From Antitrichia curtipendula (lineage: Eukaryota; Streptophyta; Bryopsida; Hypnales; Leucodontaceae): DNA of 64,000 bases. Every line of letters starts with the position of its first letter. Within the stretch, counting starts at the first letter, position 1. Below, one piece after another: positions 36,075 to 46,200 of this stretch. The DNA lies in NCBI GenBank assembly GCA_951230915.1, contig OX579633.1, positions 1,116,001-1,180,000 on the forward strand. The letters run 5' to 3'. The translations under genes were made by a program, and so were the position numbers. The notes under the pieces were generated by a model. It worked only from the letters and a program-made list of their open reading frames with translations, was not told where the DNA came from and did not search any database.

Positions 36075-36130
36075 TTTAGGGTTTAGGGTTTAGGGTTTAG
36101 GGTTTAGGATATAGGAATTAGGGTTTAGGG
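36075..36130 (+). repeat. Interstitial plant telomere-type repeat
   Basis: Four perfect TTTAGGG units (36075-36102) followed by degenerate units to about 36130. TTTAGGG is the common land-plant telomere repeat. It lies inside the giant element. Confidence 0.85.
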
Positions 36131-36224
36131 ATTTTGGGGTTCAGGAGCAAAAGCTAAGCCACACAAACCTCAAAATAGTCAAGCTTGGGCAACCAAAAAT
36201 ATCATATGGACCTGAAATTTGAAA

Positions 36225-37148
36225 TTAACCCCTAAAGCCCCGAGGCCTTTTCTCCATCAAAACACACTCAAAAATGCCACTTCTATTGCCAAGAGCAAAA
36301 GACTATAAAAACAATTTTTTTTTTTTTTCATATCTAACCATAGGATCTTGTACTAGACTAGTATGAGAATGTGTGCAAGAAATTTCAGAAACTTTGACCA
36401 AATAGATTGCAAGATATATTTTCATTCAAAGTGAAGAAAACAAGTTTTTTTGCACCTTGTTTGACTAGATTTTTGGCCTTTGAACCTATTTAACTTAAAT
36501 CTTTTGTATGGTTGATTTTGATTTTCTAAGTTTTTATGTTGAATACTTCAGTTCAGAATCTAGGAAAAAAATTCCAAAAAAAAAACACTACATTTTTACT
36601 CATTAAAAAATTGTTATGGGTTTAGGTTTAAGATTGAAGGAATAACTAAATTGTTAATACTCCTAAGACAAAATTGAAATACCATAATCCCAACGTTGAG
36701 ATTGTTTTAGCCAGCAAGTTCAACCTTGTCTAACAATTTCTTTTCTGAAAATTGTAAAAATTGCATTAAAAAATGAATCCTAAAAGTTATTTCTTCAAGA
36801 TGCTTAGATTGCCCAAAAAATTAAGATTGTCCATAACTTTTTTATTATTAGTCCAAATAGAATGAATCAAAGCTTCAAATGTAGACAAAAAGACATAGAT
36901 TTTGAAAAAAATATTTAAGAAATTTATTTTGACTTTCTGTGACTTTTTTTTGTTGCCCGCTTAACTCTATTTCTGGCATAACTTTTTCTGGCGGGAACCA
37001 AATGAAATAAAAATTATATATCCACAAAGCTCTTGCAGAACCGCACTACCTCAAAGAACCTCAAAAAAAATCTCTACAAATTGAGGTCAGTGGAACCTAC
37101 CTGAACCCAATTGTCCCCCGAGGGGACAAACGGCCCTTCAGTGGTTAA
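36225..37148. mobile_element. Family-1 TTAA element inside the giant element
   Basis: Left end TTAACCCCTAAAGCCCCGAG, right end ACGGCCCTTCAGTGGTTAA, 924 bp, same orientation as 15963-16914. It has the AACCATAGGATCTTGTACTAG segment near the left and GTCCCCCGAGGGGAC near the right. Non-coding. Confidence 0.7.
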
Positions 37149-37693
37149 AAGATAAATTTGTTATACATTATATTTTTGACTATATGTGGAAAGATTGATT
37201 CATTTCATTTGGATTAGTATTGAGAAGGTATAGAGCATCTTTCTTTTGGAGCAGTTATAGCATCTTTTTTGAAAGAACTTCATATTAGATCTTTTTTGTA
37301 GCTTTCAATTTAATTCTTCAATATGATTTTTTATTAAATTCAAAGTTTATAGTGCAAAAATTTAAAGTTGAGGATTCAAAGTCTATTTAGCTTCTGTAGT
37401 AAAGTAAGAAAACTAAAGCTTGTTTTTATTAAAATATACTATATTGAATAAAATACGATTTTAGAGGAATTGACAATTACATTATTTGAACACATATTAA
37501 CACCATATATGATCTAAGACAATTACAACCTATATCAAGTACATTGCGAGTATTTGCATTTAAAGTGAAAAAGGTTTGTTTTTCCATCTTGCTACAATAA
37601 ATTATAAGACTTTGAATTCTCTTTAGCTTATAATTTATGCAAATGAATACAGATTTTGAATTAATTTTTTTAATGAAGACATGAATTGATATT

Positions 37694-38281
37694 TTAACCT
37701 TTAAAGGACCAAGGCCATTTTGGGGGTCAAAATTACTCAAAATTGTCATTTCTATTGCATTCATCCAAAAAAAATTACATTTAAAAGAATCTAATTGTAA
37801 GATCTTGTACTGCACTTGTTTGAGATTGTGTGGTTTTAATTGCATAAAGTTTGACTATACAAACTGAAAATTATCAGGACTGAAAGTTGAGTTTTTTTTT
37901 TTTTTTAAACATTGATTTGCAACTCTAGAAGAATTTGACTACTATTTGTGGAATTTCTTTTTGGTATCTAAACTTTGAATTAATAAAATGATTGTGATAA
38001 GTAAAAGATTTGATAGTCTTGGAATATTTTTTCAAAGAACACCCACTTGATTTTCATTCTTTTAAAAATTGTTAGGTAGAAGTAAGTTTACAATTGAAAA
38101 AGAAACTAAATTACTAATAGCTCGAAGATGGGATTGAAACACAATAATTCCAATGGTAAGATTGTTTTAGCAATCAATGTTAATCTTATTAAACATTTTT
38201 TTTCAAAAATGATAAAAAAAATCGTTCAAAATGAATCTTCCAAGTTAATTTTTCAAAAAGTTAGATGCCTACGATTGGTGT
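37694..38281. mobile_element. Partial family-1 TTAA element
   Basis: Left end TTAACCTTTAAAGGACCAAG with the usual GTCATTTCTATTGC and AGATCTTGTACT landmarks. The right portion is lost near 38281, where another TTAACCCTTTAGGG start appears. Confidence 0.5.
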
Positions 38282-38754
38282 TTAACCCTTTAGGGCCTAA
38301 GGAGCCCCAAGCAACCTCTTGAATTATTTGGGAATCAAATTTGCATCTTAAAATTTTATAATTTAATATAAATTATTATTTTTCCACATATAATCATTTA
38401 TATCTTCTATCTGATCTGACTTTTTGATATTTTTCCGGAAATAAATGAAATTTATAAGATTTTTTAGAGTTTCTATCTTTGAAAAATTATAGTAATTACA
38501 AAAAAGCTGAATTGAATACCATGAAATTTTGGTAGAAAATAGAAGAAATTATAATGAACATTATGATGAAGTTCGCATGCTCTCTTTAGTTATACACAAA
38601 TAAATTTGATAGAAAAACATGTTGCACAGTGCATTTTGAAACTCTAGAAATCCCAACTTCAAATTGCCATAGACAAATCATTATTGCTCTAAATTTAATG
38701 GCCATTGGCTCATTGGATGAAAATTACATTTTTACTCATTAAAAAATTGTTATA

Positions 38755-39625
38755 GGTTCCTGTGACCTCAATTTGTAGAGAAATTTTTTGGGATTTTTTG
38801 AGGTTGTGCACTTCTGCGAGAGCTTTGTGGATATATAATTTTTATTTCAATTGGTGCCCGAGAGAAAAAGTTATGCCAAAAATAGAGTTTGGCGGGCAGC
38901 ACAAAAAAATCACAGAAAGTTAAAATAAATTTTTTAAATATTTTTTTCAAAATCTATGTCTTTTTGTCTACATTTGAAGCTTTGGTTCATTCTATTTGGA
39001 CTAATAATGAAAAAGTTATGGACAGCCTTATTTTTTCGGGCAATCTAAGCATCTTCTTCAAAAATTAACTTTTAGGACTCATTTTTTAATGCAATTTTTA
39101 CAATTTCCAGAAAAGAAATTGTTGGACAAGGTTGAATTTTCTTGCTAAAACAATCTCACCGTTGGGATTATGGTATTTCAATTTTGTCTTAGAGCTATTA
39201 ACAATTTAGTTGTTCCTTCAATCTTGAACCTACTTCTATTTAACAATTTTTTAATGAGTAAAAATCTAGTGTTTTTTTCTTGAATTTTTTTTCCTAGATT
39301 CTCAACTGAAGTATTCAACATATAAACTTAGAAAATCAAAATCAACAATACAAAAAATTTAAGTTAAATAGGTTCAAAGCCCAAAAATCTAGTCAAGCAA
39401 GGTGCAAAAAATTTTTTTTTTTTCACTTTGAATGCAAATATCTTGCAATCTATTTGGTCAAAGTTTTTGAAATTTCTTGCACACATTCTCATACTAGTCT
39501 AGTATAAGATCCTATGGTTAGATATGCAAAAAAAACAATTTTTATATTTTTTTGCTCTTTGCAATAGAAGTGGCAATTTTGAGTGTGTTTTGATGGAGAA
39601 AAGGCCTCGGGGCTTTAGGGGTTAA
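38755..39625. mobile_element. Family-1 TTAA element, left end truncated
   Basis: Right end CGGGGCTTTAGGGGTTAA is intact. At the left the match to the reverse complement of 36225-37148 starts inside the element (GACCTCAATTTGTAGAG), so about 55 terminal bases are missing. A 30-base segment just before 38755 also derives from this family, suggesting a rearrangement. Confidence 0.6.
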
Positions 39626-40850
39626 TTTAGCATGAATTTGATTACGCCATCTGTGAAAGGTTACATCTCTTGGTGTTTATGAGTTTTCTGAGTTTTTTTG
39701 CATGATATGTATATTTGAATGTTTTGTAGTTTCTGTATGTAGTTTCATAATTATGTCTCATAACTTTCATATTGAATTCTAAATTTATTTACAAAACAAT
39801 TTTATATAAGATACATGAAGACATCATTCATATTAAAAGTGTAAAACTATGGGGAAGCCATTGACTTCAGCACGACAATGGATCATACCTGAGGTTGCTT
39901 AAAGCTCTTCAAATTATTAAATTGATTAGTAGTAAATAATATTATTAAATCCAATCATTAAACAAATATTTTTATTAAAAGCCACTATTCATGCCAAGTC
40001 TTTTGTAAATATTAATGATTTCGATGCAATTTTATTCTTGTAGAATTTGTTCTCCTTACATCCATAAAAATGTTATTACACTTTGCATTCCAAACAATGT
40101 AGTACTTCACAAGTCATGATGATAATAACTAAAATCCAAAAGGAATCAATTTGAGAATTAGGTGAAGTGCACATTTTCATATCAAATGGCCAATGTTCAA
40201 ATGCATGGGATGTCTTTTATGAATCTATTATTGCATTTACTTGACTATTTGATTGATATTATTATGGAAATTTAATCATTTGTCATGCATCTAGAGTCTA
40301 AGACAAACAAATTTGTTATCTATTAAAAAATCAAATGAGCATTATATACTAGAGCAATACTTCATATATGCAATAATATTAAATATTTTTATTGGCATTA
40401 AGTCATTAAATATTGTATTGGCATTAAGTCATAAAATATATACAAATTGGCATTCAATTTGTGTGGCATAGCTTTTCCTCTAAGATTATTTTAATCCAAC
40501 AATTAGCAAGGTGACAAAACAAATTATTTTTCCAATGACCGACCCGTCGTTCAATTCCCAAAACCAAAATTTAAAGTAGTTCACTTCATTATTGAGTAAT
40601 ATGTAGCGTAGTGTGGTGCAATGTTCGGGAAGAACTGGCGGCAAAATCAAAGTTAGCCGGTGGAATTGGAAAGAAACCCAGTAACAATTTGAAACTATTG
40701 ACTAGAAAATGGTGAAAATGTCTAAATTCTTTAAATTCTGAATGGAAAAAAGAGAAAACAACCGGACTTGGTACTTGAAAAACCGCTTTAGTATAGAAAT
40801 TGGAGGAAATTAGTCGGTAAAACTAAAAATACTTCCCGAAGAGAAGGAGG
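39626..40850. other. Non-coding, nothing recognised
   Basis: AT-rich stretch between TTAA elements and the GC-richer upstream region of the cargo gene. No supported feature. Confidence 0.45.
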
Positions 40851-41872
40851 TTGGGATTGCAGGTTCGGGTTCCCAGATTACAGATTTGGAACTGGTCCGG
40901 GAGGTCAACAGGAGGTCAGGTGGGAGGTTCGGCTCAGGTTCGTGGACAGGCTCGGGACCAGGATCGGGCACAGGCTCGGGAGGTCGTCACTCCCGTTTGG
41001 AGGCGCGGCGAGGGTGTTCCGGCCATTTGTGTTTCCAGGTTCTCTCCTCTATGGGTTTCGGTGCACCTTGTCTTGAAGTTTGATTGCGTACTTCCTTGTT
41101 TGTATAGGGCTTTTTCGTTGTATTCTACTTAGTGCTGTCTGTAGGGTTTAAGGGTTTTGGTGTGTGTTCTGCGAGAAGGCCGAATTTGGAGAAGGTCGGT
41201 GGTGGTCAATTTGGAGAAGCTCCGCGACTGCTGTGGAACTTGTGGCGCAATTTGTGGCGCGCGAACTGGGGTGGCGACTTCTACAACTTGGGCGAGTCGT
41301 GGCGCAGCGAGGTCGAAGGTGCGCATTCGGTTGGAGGTGTCACGAGCAGCTCCGCAACAGGTCGCGCGCAAGATCGGGAAGCTTGTAGGTGGTGTGCTCG
41401 CTCCAAGGTCGCGATCGAGAAGCTCGCAGGTGGTGCTTTCTGTAAACCACTCCGCCCTGTCATTTGCTTAGTCTTCGTTTTCGGATTCATTAGCTTGTGA
41501 ATGCTTGATGCTAGATTTGTGTTTGTTGCGTGGGTTCGTTGGTTCTGCTTGTGAATGCTTCATGCTAGAATTTAGTTTGTTGCGTGGGTTCGTTGGTTCT
41601 GCTTGTGAATGCTTCATGCTAGAATTTAGTTTGTTGCGTGGGTTTTCAGTTTGTTGCGTGGATTTTCAGTTTGTTGCGTGGATTTTCAGTTTCATTCCTA
41701 TGTTCAGTTTGTGCAAATTGTGGTTTAGTTCTCAGTAGTTTCTGTTACTTCTTTCTTGAATTTATGTTGATTATGATTTAATTTCTTACTTTCCAAGTAC
41801 TTCCAATGTGCAGATTTTGAACTCTAGGAGAATTAGGCTGCGATTGTATATTGTCTGGAAGACGCACTGACA
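40851..41872 (+). promoter_or_regulatory. Putative promoter and untranslated first exon of the cargo gene
   Basis: GC- and CpG-richer than its surroundings, with G-rich and GGTTCGG-type runs at 40855-40990. It ends in a strong donor CAG|GTAAGG at 41870-41878. The matching acceptor is TTTATGCAG ending at 42955, 12 bases before the ATG at 42968. The open frames here are in conflicting phases and probably not translated. Confidence 0.45.
41493..41700. repeat. 54-bp tandem repeat and a 21-bp TTGCGTGGATTTTCAG repeat
   Basis: The unit GCTTGTGAATGCTT... starts at 41493, 41547 and 41601 (period 54). It is followed by three copies of CAGTTTGTTGCGTGGRTTTT. The open frame across it is a by-product of a period divisible by three. 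Confidence 0.8.
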
Positions 41873-42109
41873 GGTAAGGAATTTTTGGCTTCAATCACTT
41901 TCCCGCATTCTTTTTTGTTTTTTGTTTCCAGTAAACATGAATGTCTGCTTCGAAATACAGTTGTATGATGCGTTGTTTCAGCTACCAGACCAGAAAGAAT
42001 CTAGTTAAACGAATACCTCAGATAACGAACTCTTAATTTAGGGTTTTTGACAAAATATCCACTTCCACAGAATCCAGACTGCCTGAAACGATGATGGAGC
42101 GAAGTATAT

Positions 42110-42382
42110 TTATCCTCGGGCCGAGGATAAACATACAGAACCCGAGGATGTTTAACCTCGGCCCGAGGATAAAAATAAAGAACCCGAGGATGTTTATCCT
42201 CGGCCCGAGGATAAACATATAGAACCTGAGGATGTTTATCCTTGGGCCAAGGATAAACATACAGAACCCGAGGATGTTTATCCTCGGCCCGAGGATAAAC
42301 ATACAGAATCCGATGATAAGTACCCTAGGGATCTGTATGTTTATCCTCGGGCCGAGGATAAACATCCTCGGGTCGAAGATAA
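42110..42382. repeat. Palindrome array with 42-bp (2 x 21) period
   Basis: 21-bp palindromes start at 42110, 42152, 42194, 42236, 42278, 42341 and 42362. All offsets are multiples of 21. The 21-bp spacers (ACATACAGAACC, then CGAGGATGT) resemble half palindromes. At 42236 both arms change together (CCTTGG and CCAAGG), keeping the symmetry. This lies in the 5'-UTR intron of the cargo gene. Confidence 0.92.
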
Positions 42383-42481
42383 ACATTATACAACTCCAGG
42401 ATAGGCACTAAAACATAAACCACAAATAAAAAAACCAGCCAAAAGCTAACAGAAGCATCCGGAAGCAAATCCACAACCATA

Positions 42482-42502
42482 TTATCCTAGACCCAATGAT
42501 AA
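42482..42502. repeat. Degenerate 21-bp palindrome copy
   Basis: Arm TTATCCTAG, then CCC, then AATGATAA. It is out of phase with the neighbouring arrays. Confidence 0.5.
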
Positions 42503-42566
42503 ATACAGTCAATAGAATAAACTCGTAGAGATCATAAGCAACAGAGAACCATGAAAAGTAGTGTAA

Positions 42567-42671
42567 CTATCTTCGGTCCGAGGATAATTATCCTCGGACC
42601 GAAGATAATTATCTTTAGATCCAAGATAAGTATCCTCGGACAGAAGATAATTATCCTCGAACCGAAGGTAA
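42567..42671. repeat. Five head-to-tail 21-bp palindromes (105 bp)
   Basis: Copies at 42567, 42588, 42609, 42630 and 42651 abut without spacers. Arms vary between TTATCCTCG, CTATCTTCG, TTATCTTTA and GTATCCTCG forms. Further single copies are at 42799-42819 (weak) and 42895-42915. Confidence 0.92.
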
Positions 42672-42967
42672 AAACCAAAGCGACAGTTAACCACAAAGAG
42701 AAAACTAGCTGAAACGTATTAAAAAACAACAAACATACAGAGAGACAAACAAACTAAACCAAGTACTTCTACTGTACGCCTAAAAAAGAAGAAGAAGGTT
42801 ATCCTCAACGCAATGATACTCATAAGCAATGAACGCTCTACGGACATAAAAAAAACAATACAAGGGATGACAGATGCTAATGCAGAGGCTACAATTATCT
42901 TTGGGACGAGGATAATAATAAACACTAATCTAAACTGGTGAATCAATTTATGCAGACTCTCCTAAAA

Positions 42968-45942
42968 ATGACAGAGGGTACGAGCTACGACTATTCAGCC
43001 ACCGCCCCGTTTCTCGAGCCATTCACAAAATGGACGGCGGAGGAGCCATTCATATACGACTGGCCGGAGCTCTACGGCGACCTTTGGCAATTCAATCCCA
43101 TTGTAGACTCCTGGACCTTCGGAATAAACCGGTCAAAGGACTATGTACTTCTACGCCACAGGGTTAAGGATTCAGGAATCTACGTGAACTGGAACCTCGA
43201 CGAGAAAGCCGCCCTCGTAGAGCTCCACCAAGAGAAGTTCATTGTTCTAACACTTCACGCATGCGACCAATCCGGAAAAGACACAAACCACAGCCACTCC
43301 ATTGTCCTGCATGAAGAAGACAATGTGAGGGTGTTCGATCTGGATAACCTCATACGTGGATTACACGAGGGAAATCACGATGAACTGGCTGATGAGTTCC
43401 AAAAGAGATTCCATCCATGGATCCGTAAAAACGCCATCTACATGGCGAGAAGGATTGGCTACATGTTCAGCAGATTGAAAGACTATGCCAAAGAACATGT
43501 AGACAAGCAATCACGTAACAGCTTGGGCCGTGGCCAAGTCAGACGCAAAGCTGACGCCGAAACGAAGTCAGTATCCAGAGCGCGTGCCCGAACCGGGAGC
43601 AGAGGGAGTGGAAGGGGGACTACGCGAGCTCAGCTTCCTAAACGGAAGAACCCGGATACAGGGGCCGTTGAGGTCATAGAGAAGCGCCAGAAACCCGTGG
43701 CAGACAGTCGGGCAGGAACTATTGGAAGTTCAGGCTCCGCGCTAACAAACGTTCATAACGGGAAGACGGGCGAATATGAGCCCATCCAGAAATTCGAAGT
43801 CGTCGGGGCATATCAGAAGGATTTCTGGGACAAACATGCGTCATGCTTCATTTTTGATCCTATGACATTCAAGGTCAACATCTCCAACTGCCATTTGGCC
43901 CCTCCAAGATACATCATTCGTAAACTGGAGATGAAGATTGTTGAAGAAATGAAGGAGACTCTTGTCCATCTTGGGTCCGTCCAACAAAGGCAACTAGTAT
44001 GCCTGACTCCGGTTGACGCCAACAGAAGGCTCCTCAAGGAACGTCCTTCGAAGTGGGATGATATTAAGGATGGGAATTTCTATATTATTAATGGACAACA
44101 TAGCATCACTGCCTCTAAAATGCTGCAAAGTGGCGGATGCTGCGAGTCTCGAAAGGTAGAGTTGCAGACGTGGAATGCAGCGATCGTCTATACGCTTGAC
44201 GCGAGAAAGCTCACAGAAATATCCAAATGGTACAACTCCTCCAATCACCTTGTTCATAGTCAACCGACATGGGGAAACCAGATTTCAGCTTGCAGGCAGG
44301 TGTGGAAGGAACTGAAGCGGCCAACAAATGTGGAACGTGAAGGACTGGCAAGACTGAACAATGCCATCTGCAATTCAGCTGTTTACAAGGTATGCACCGT
44401 CTCTCTGATTATCTTCGAGGCGAAGATAAATTGTAGCTACTACTTATATGAAATGGTGCATAGTTCTTCAGTCGTGTAATTTGATTGTAAGACAACATCG
44501 GAGAGTGTGACTATGATTATCATCGGGTCGAGGATAATTTGCTCTACCTCCTGCTCTCCTAATGCCTCGGAACTGACGAATGTCTCAATGATAATATTGC
44601 CCTGCAGGAATTCGTAGACGCTGTGCTAATTCGATATTCGAGCATTAACCCGGACAAAGAAGGTGCCAAGGTGAAACTCGCTTCCGATGTTAAGAATGAA
44701 ATTAGAATCATTACATTGGCAGACGAGACGTACCAGTTGTGGGAGGAGTTTCTACGGAAACACACTGACGGAGAACTGGTGGATCCGGTGACGTGCACTG
44801 AATATAAGGTTTCCACAAAGAACTTCAACCCCAAGAACTTCTCACTGAAGAGAGAGTTCTTCAAGCACATGGGGCATTTCACGGACAAGGACCTCAAGGA
44901 ATATGTCCTCCATCTTCTTGGAAGAACAGAAGGCCGCACCCGCGATTACCCAAAAGTCTCCGTGACTGCTGCAAGGATTTTGTGCGTGGACAACTATAAG
45001 GCTGAGCACTGGGTGGAGCGGAGAAAGCGCAAGAAAATTGTCATAGAGGAGTTCATGGCTCTCGACAAGTCCTTAAAGTTCCGGGACTCACAGGGGGAAG
45101 TGATCAATGTTGTATGGAGAAAATGGAAGCGCACGAACAAATTTACTTCTGCCTCGTGGGACTTTATCCTGACTGTCCCGCCCAATTCCTTTTTTGTGAA
45201 ACGTCTAACGAACGAAGCCAAAAAGAAGACAACCGTAGACTTTAAGGACCACCCGAAACTGTCCGTGGTCTATCCCATCTTCAAGATATTCTTGAAGCTG
45301 AAGAAGCAGATCGTGGAATCCGCTGGAAGTGTGTACATCCGGGGGCACCAATGCTATCCGCAGGCTCTTGTCACGAGCCACCAGTGGCCCTACGCCAGTA
45401 GAAAACTTCGGCTGGCCGTCATAGACTTCCGCATCCTGCCTCGACCGACAGCCGGATCCTCTGATGGTCCTCCGTGTTCTCCACTTTTGAATTACTTGGC
45501 TGCTCATTTAAAGCCCGGAATTACTACCCCGGACGCCTGGTTATGGATTGTGGGAAGTCAATATGACTTGGAGGTGACGAAAAAATTTGCAGCTTCACGG
45601 TTAAAAGACTACGAGGTCAAGGTGTCGACGTACCAGCCCAGCAAAGCTGAAAGGTTGGATAACACCACGACACGAGCCACGCCTTCCGTGGTGAAGCTTG
45701 TATTCGTGTTGAAGAAAGGGACAGATGGCGAGCCCAAAAATCTGGATGCTGTGAAGAGAATCTACTCGACGGGCGATATCCCTTACTACAATGAATTCCA
45801 GAAGAATACGGAGGCCAAGTATAGGATGCACGCCAGTGAGCTGAGGATGGAGTTTTACATTGACATTCTTCAGAGCTTCTGTGTAAAGGGAGAGAACGTC
45901 ATTGGCATCTACACGGGATCAAAATTTATGATTGCCGCAAAG
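42968..45942 (+). CDS. Cargo gene, exons 1-2: protein with ParB/sulfiredoxin-like motif
   Basis: Exon 1 is 42968-44389 and exon 2 is 44608-45942 (donors AAG|GTATGC and AAG|GTAGTA, acceptor CCTGCAG; all phase 0). The ATG at 42968 follows a good 3' splice site at 42955. Residues 1-165 form a globular domain I do not recognise (YDWPELYGDLW, HSHSIVLHEED). Residues about 185-260 are very basic and probably nuclear-targeting (TTRAQLPKRKN). Residues about 340-390 read LVCLTPVDANRR...YIINGQHSITASKML, close to the ParB/Srx-fold core, although the usual Arg after GQH is Ser. Exon 2 is all coding with no known motif. The intron holds palindromes at 44409 and 44517. A nuclease, a NTP-binding DNA clamp or a structural role are all possible. 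Confidence 0.7.
44409..44537. repeat. Two palindromes in cargo-gene intron 2
   Basis: 44409-44429 has perfect arms TTATCTTCG and CGAAGATAA around AGG. 44517-44537 is TTATCATCG, GGT, CGAGGATAA. Confidence 0.9.
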
Positions 45943-45967
45943 GTAGTACTCTAACTCCTGCCACCCA

Positions 45968-46130
45968 TTATCCTCGAGCCGAAGATAACACCCTGAATCC
46001 GATGGTTATCTTCGGCTCGAGGATAACTATCCATGATACACAGTTAATATCCATGTAGACCTCCTAGTCTTTTTCTTACTACAATTGTTGTTTATAGACT
46101 GTTGAATATTTATCCTCGACCCGTGGATAA
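45968..46130. repeat. Three palindromes in cargo-gene intron 3, two forming an exact inverted pair
   Basis: 45968-45988 and 46006-46026 are exact reverse complements of each other (arms TTATCCTCG/CGAAGATAA against TTATCTTCG/CGAGGATAA), separated by 17 bases, so they can form a 21-bp stem. A third copy is at 46110-46130. Confidence 0.9.
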
Positions 46131-46200
46131 CCGTGCTTGAGTATAACTCCAAAAATTCAATGTGAAAATTAGGTGCTAACTTGTCGTCTTGGTCCTGCAG

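Noticed and set aside
41132..41738. Overlapping open frames upstream of the cargo gene
   Set aside because: Several conflicting phases, one spanning a 54-bp tandem repeat; better explained as an untranslated first exon.
42033..42386. Minus-strand open frame with 14-residue repeats (FILGPRINI)
   Set aside because: The frame is open only because the 42-bp palindrome array is a multiple of three; it lies in an intron and has no start or domain context.
42110..42671. CRISPR-like look of regular short palindromes
   Set aside because: Spacers are not unique, the palindromes also abut with no spacers, and the context is a eukaryotic intron with no cas genes.
42509..42694. Minus-strand frame with 7-residue repeats
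   Set aside because: By-product of five abutting 21-bp palindromes.
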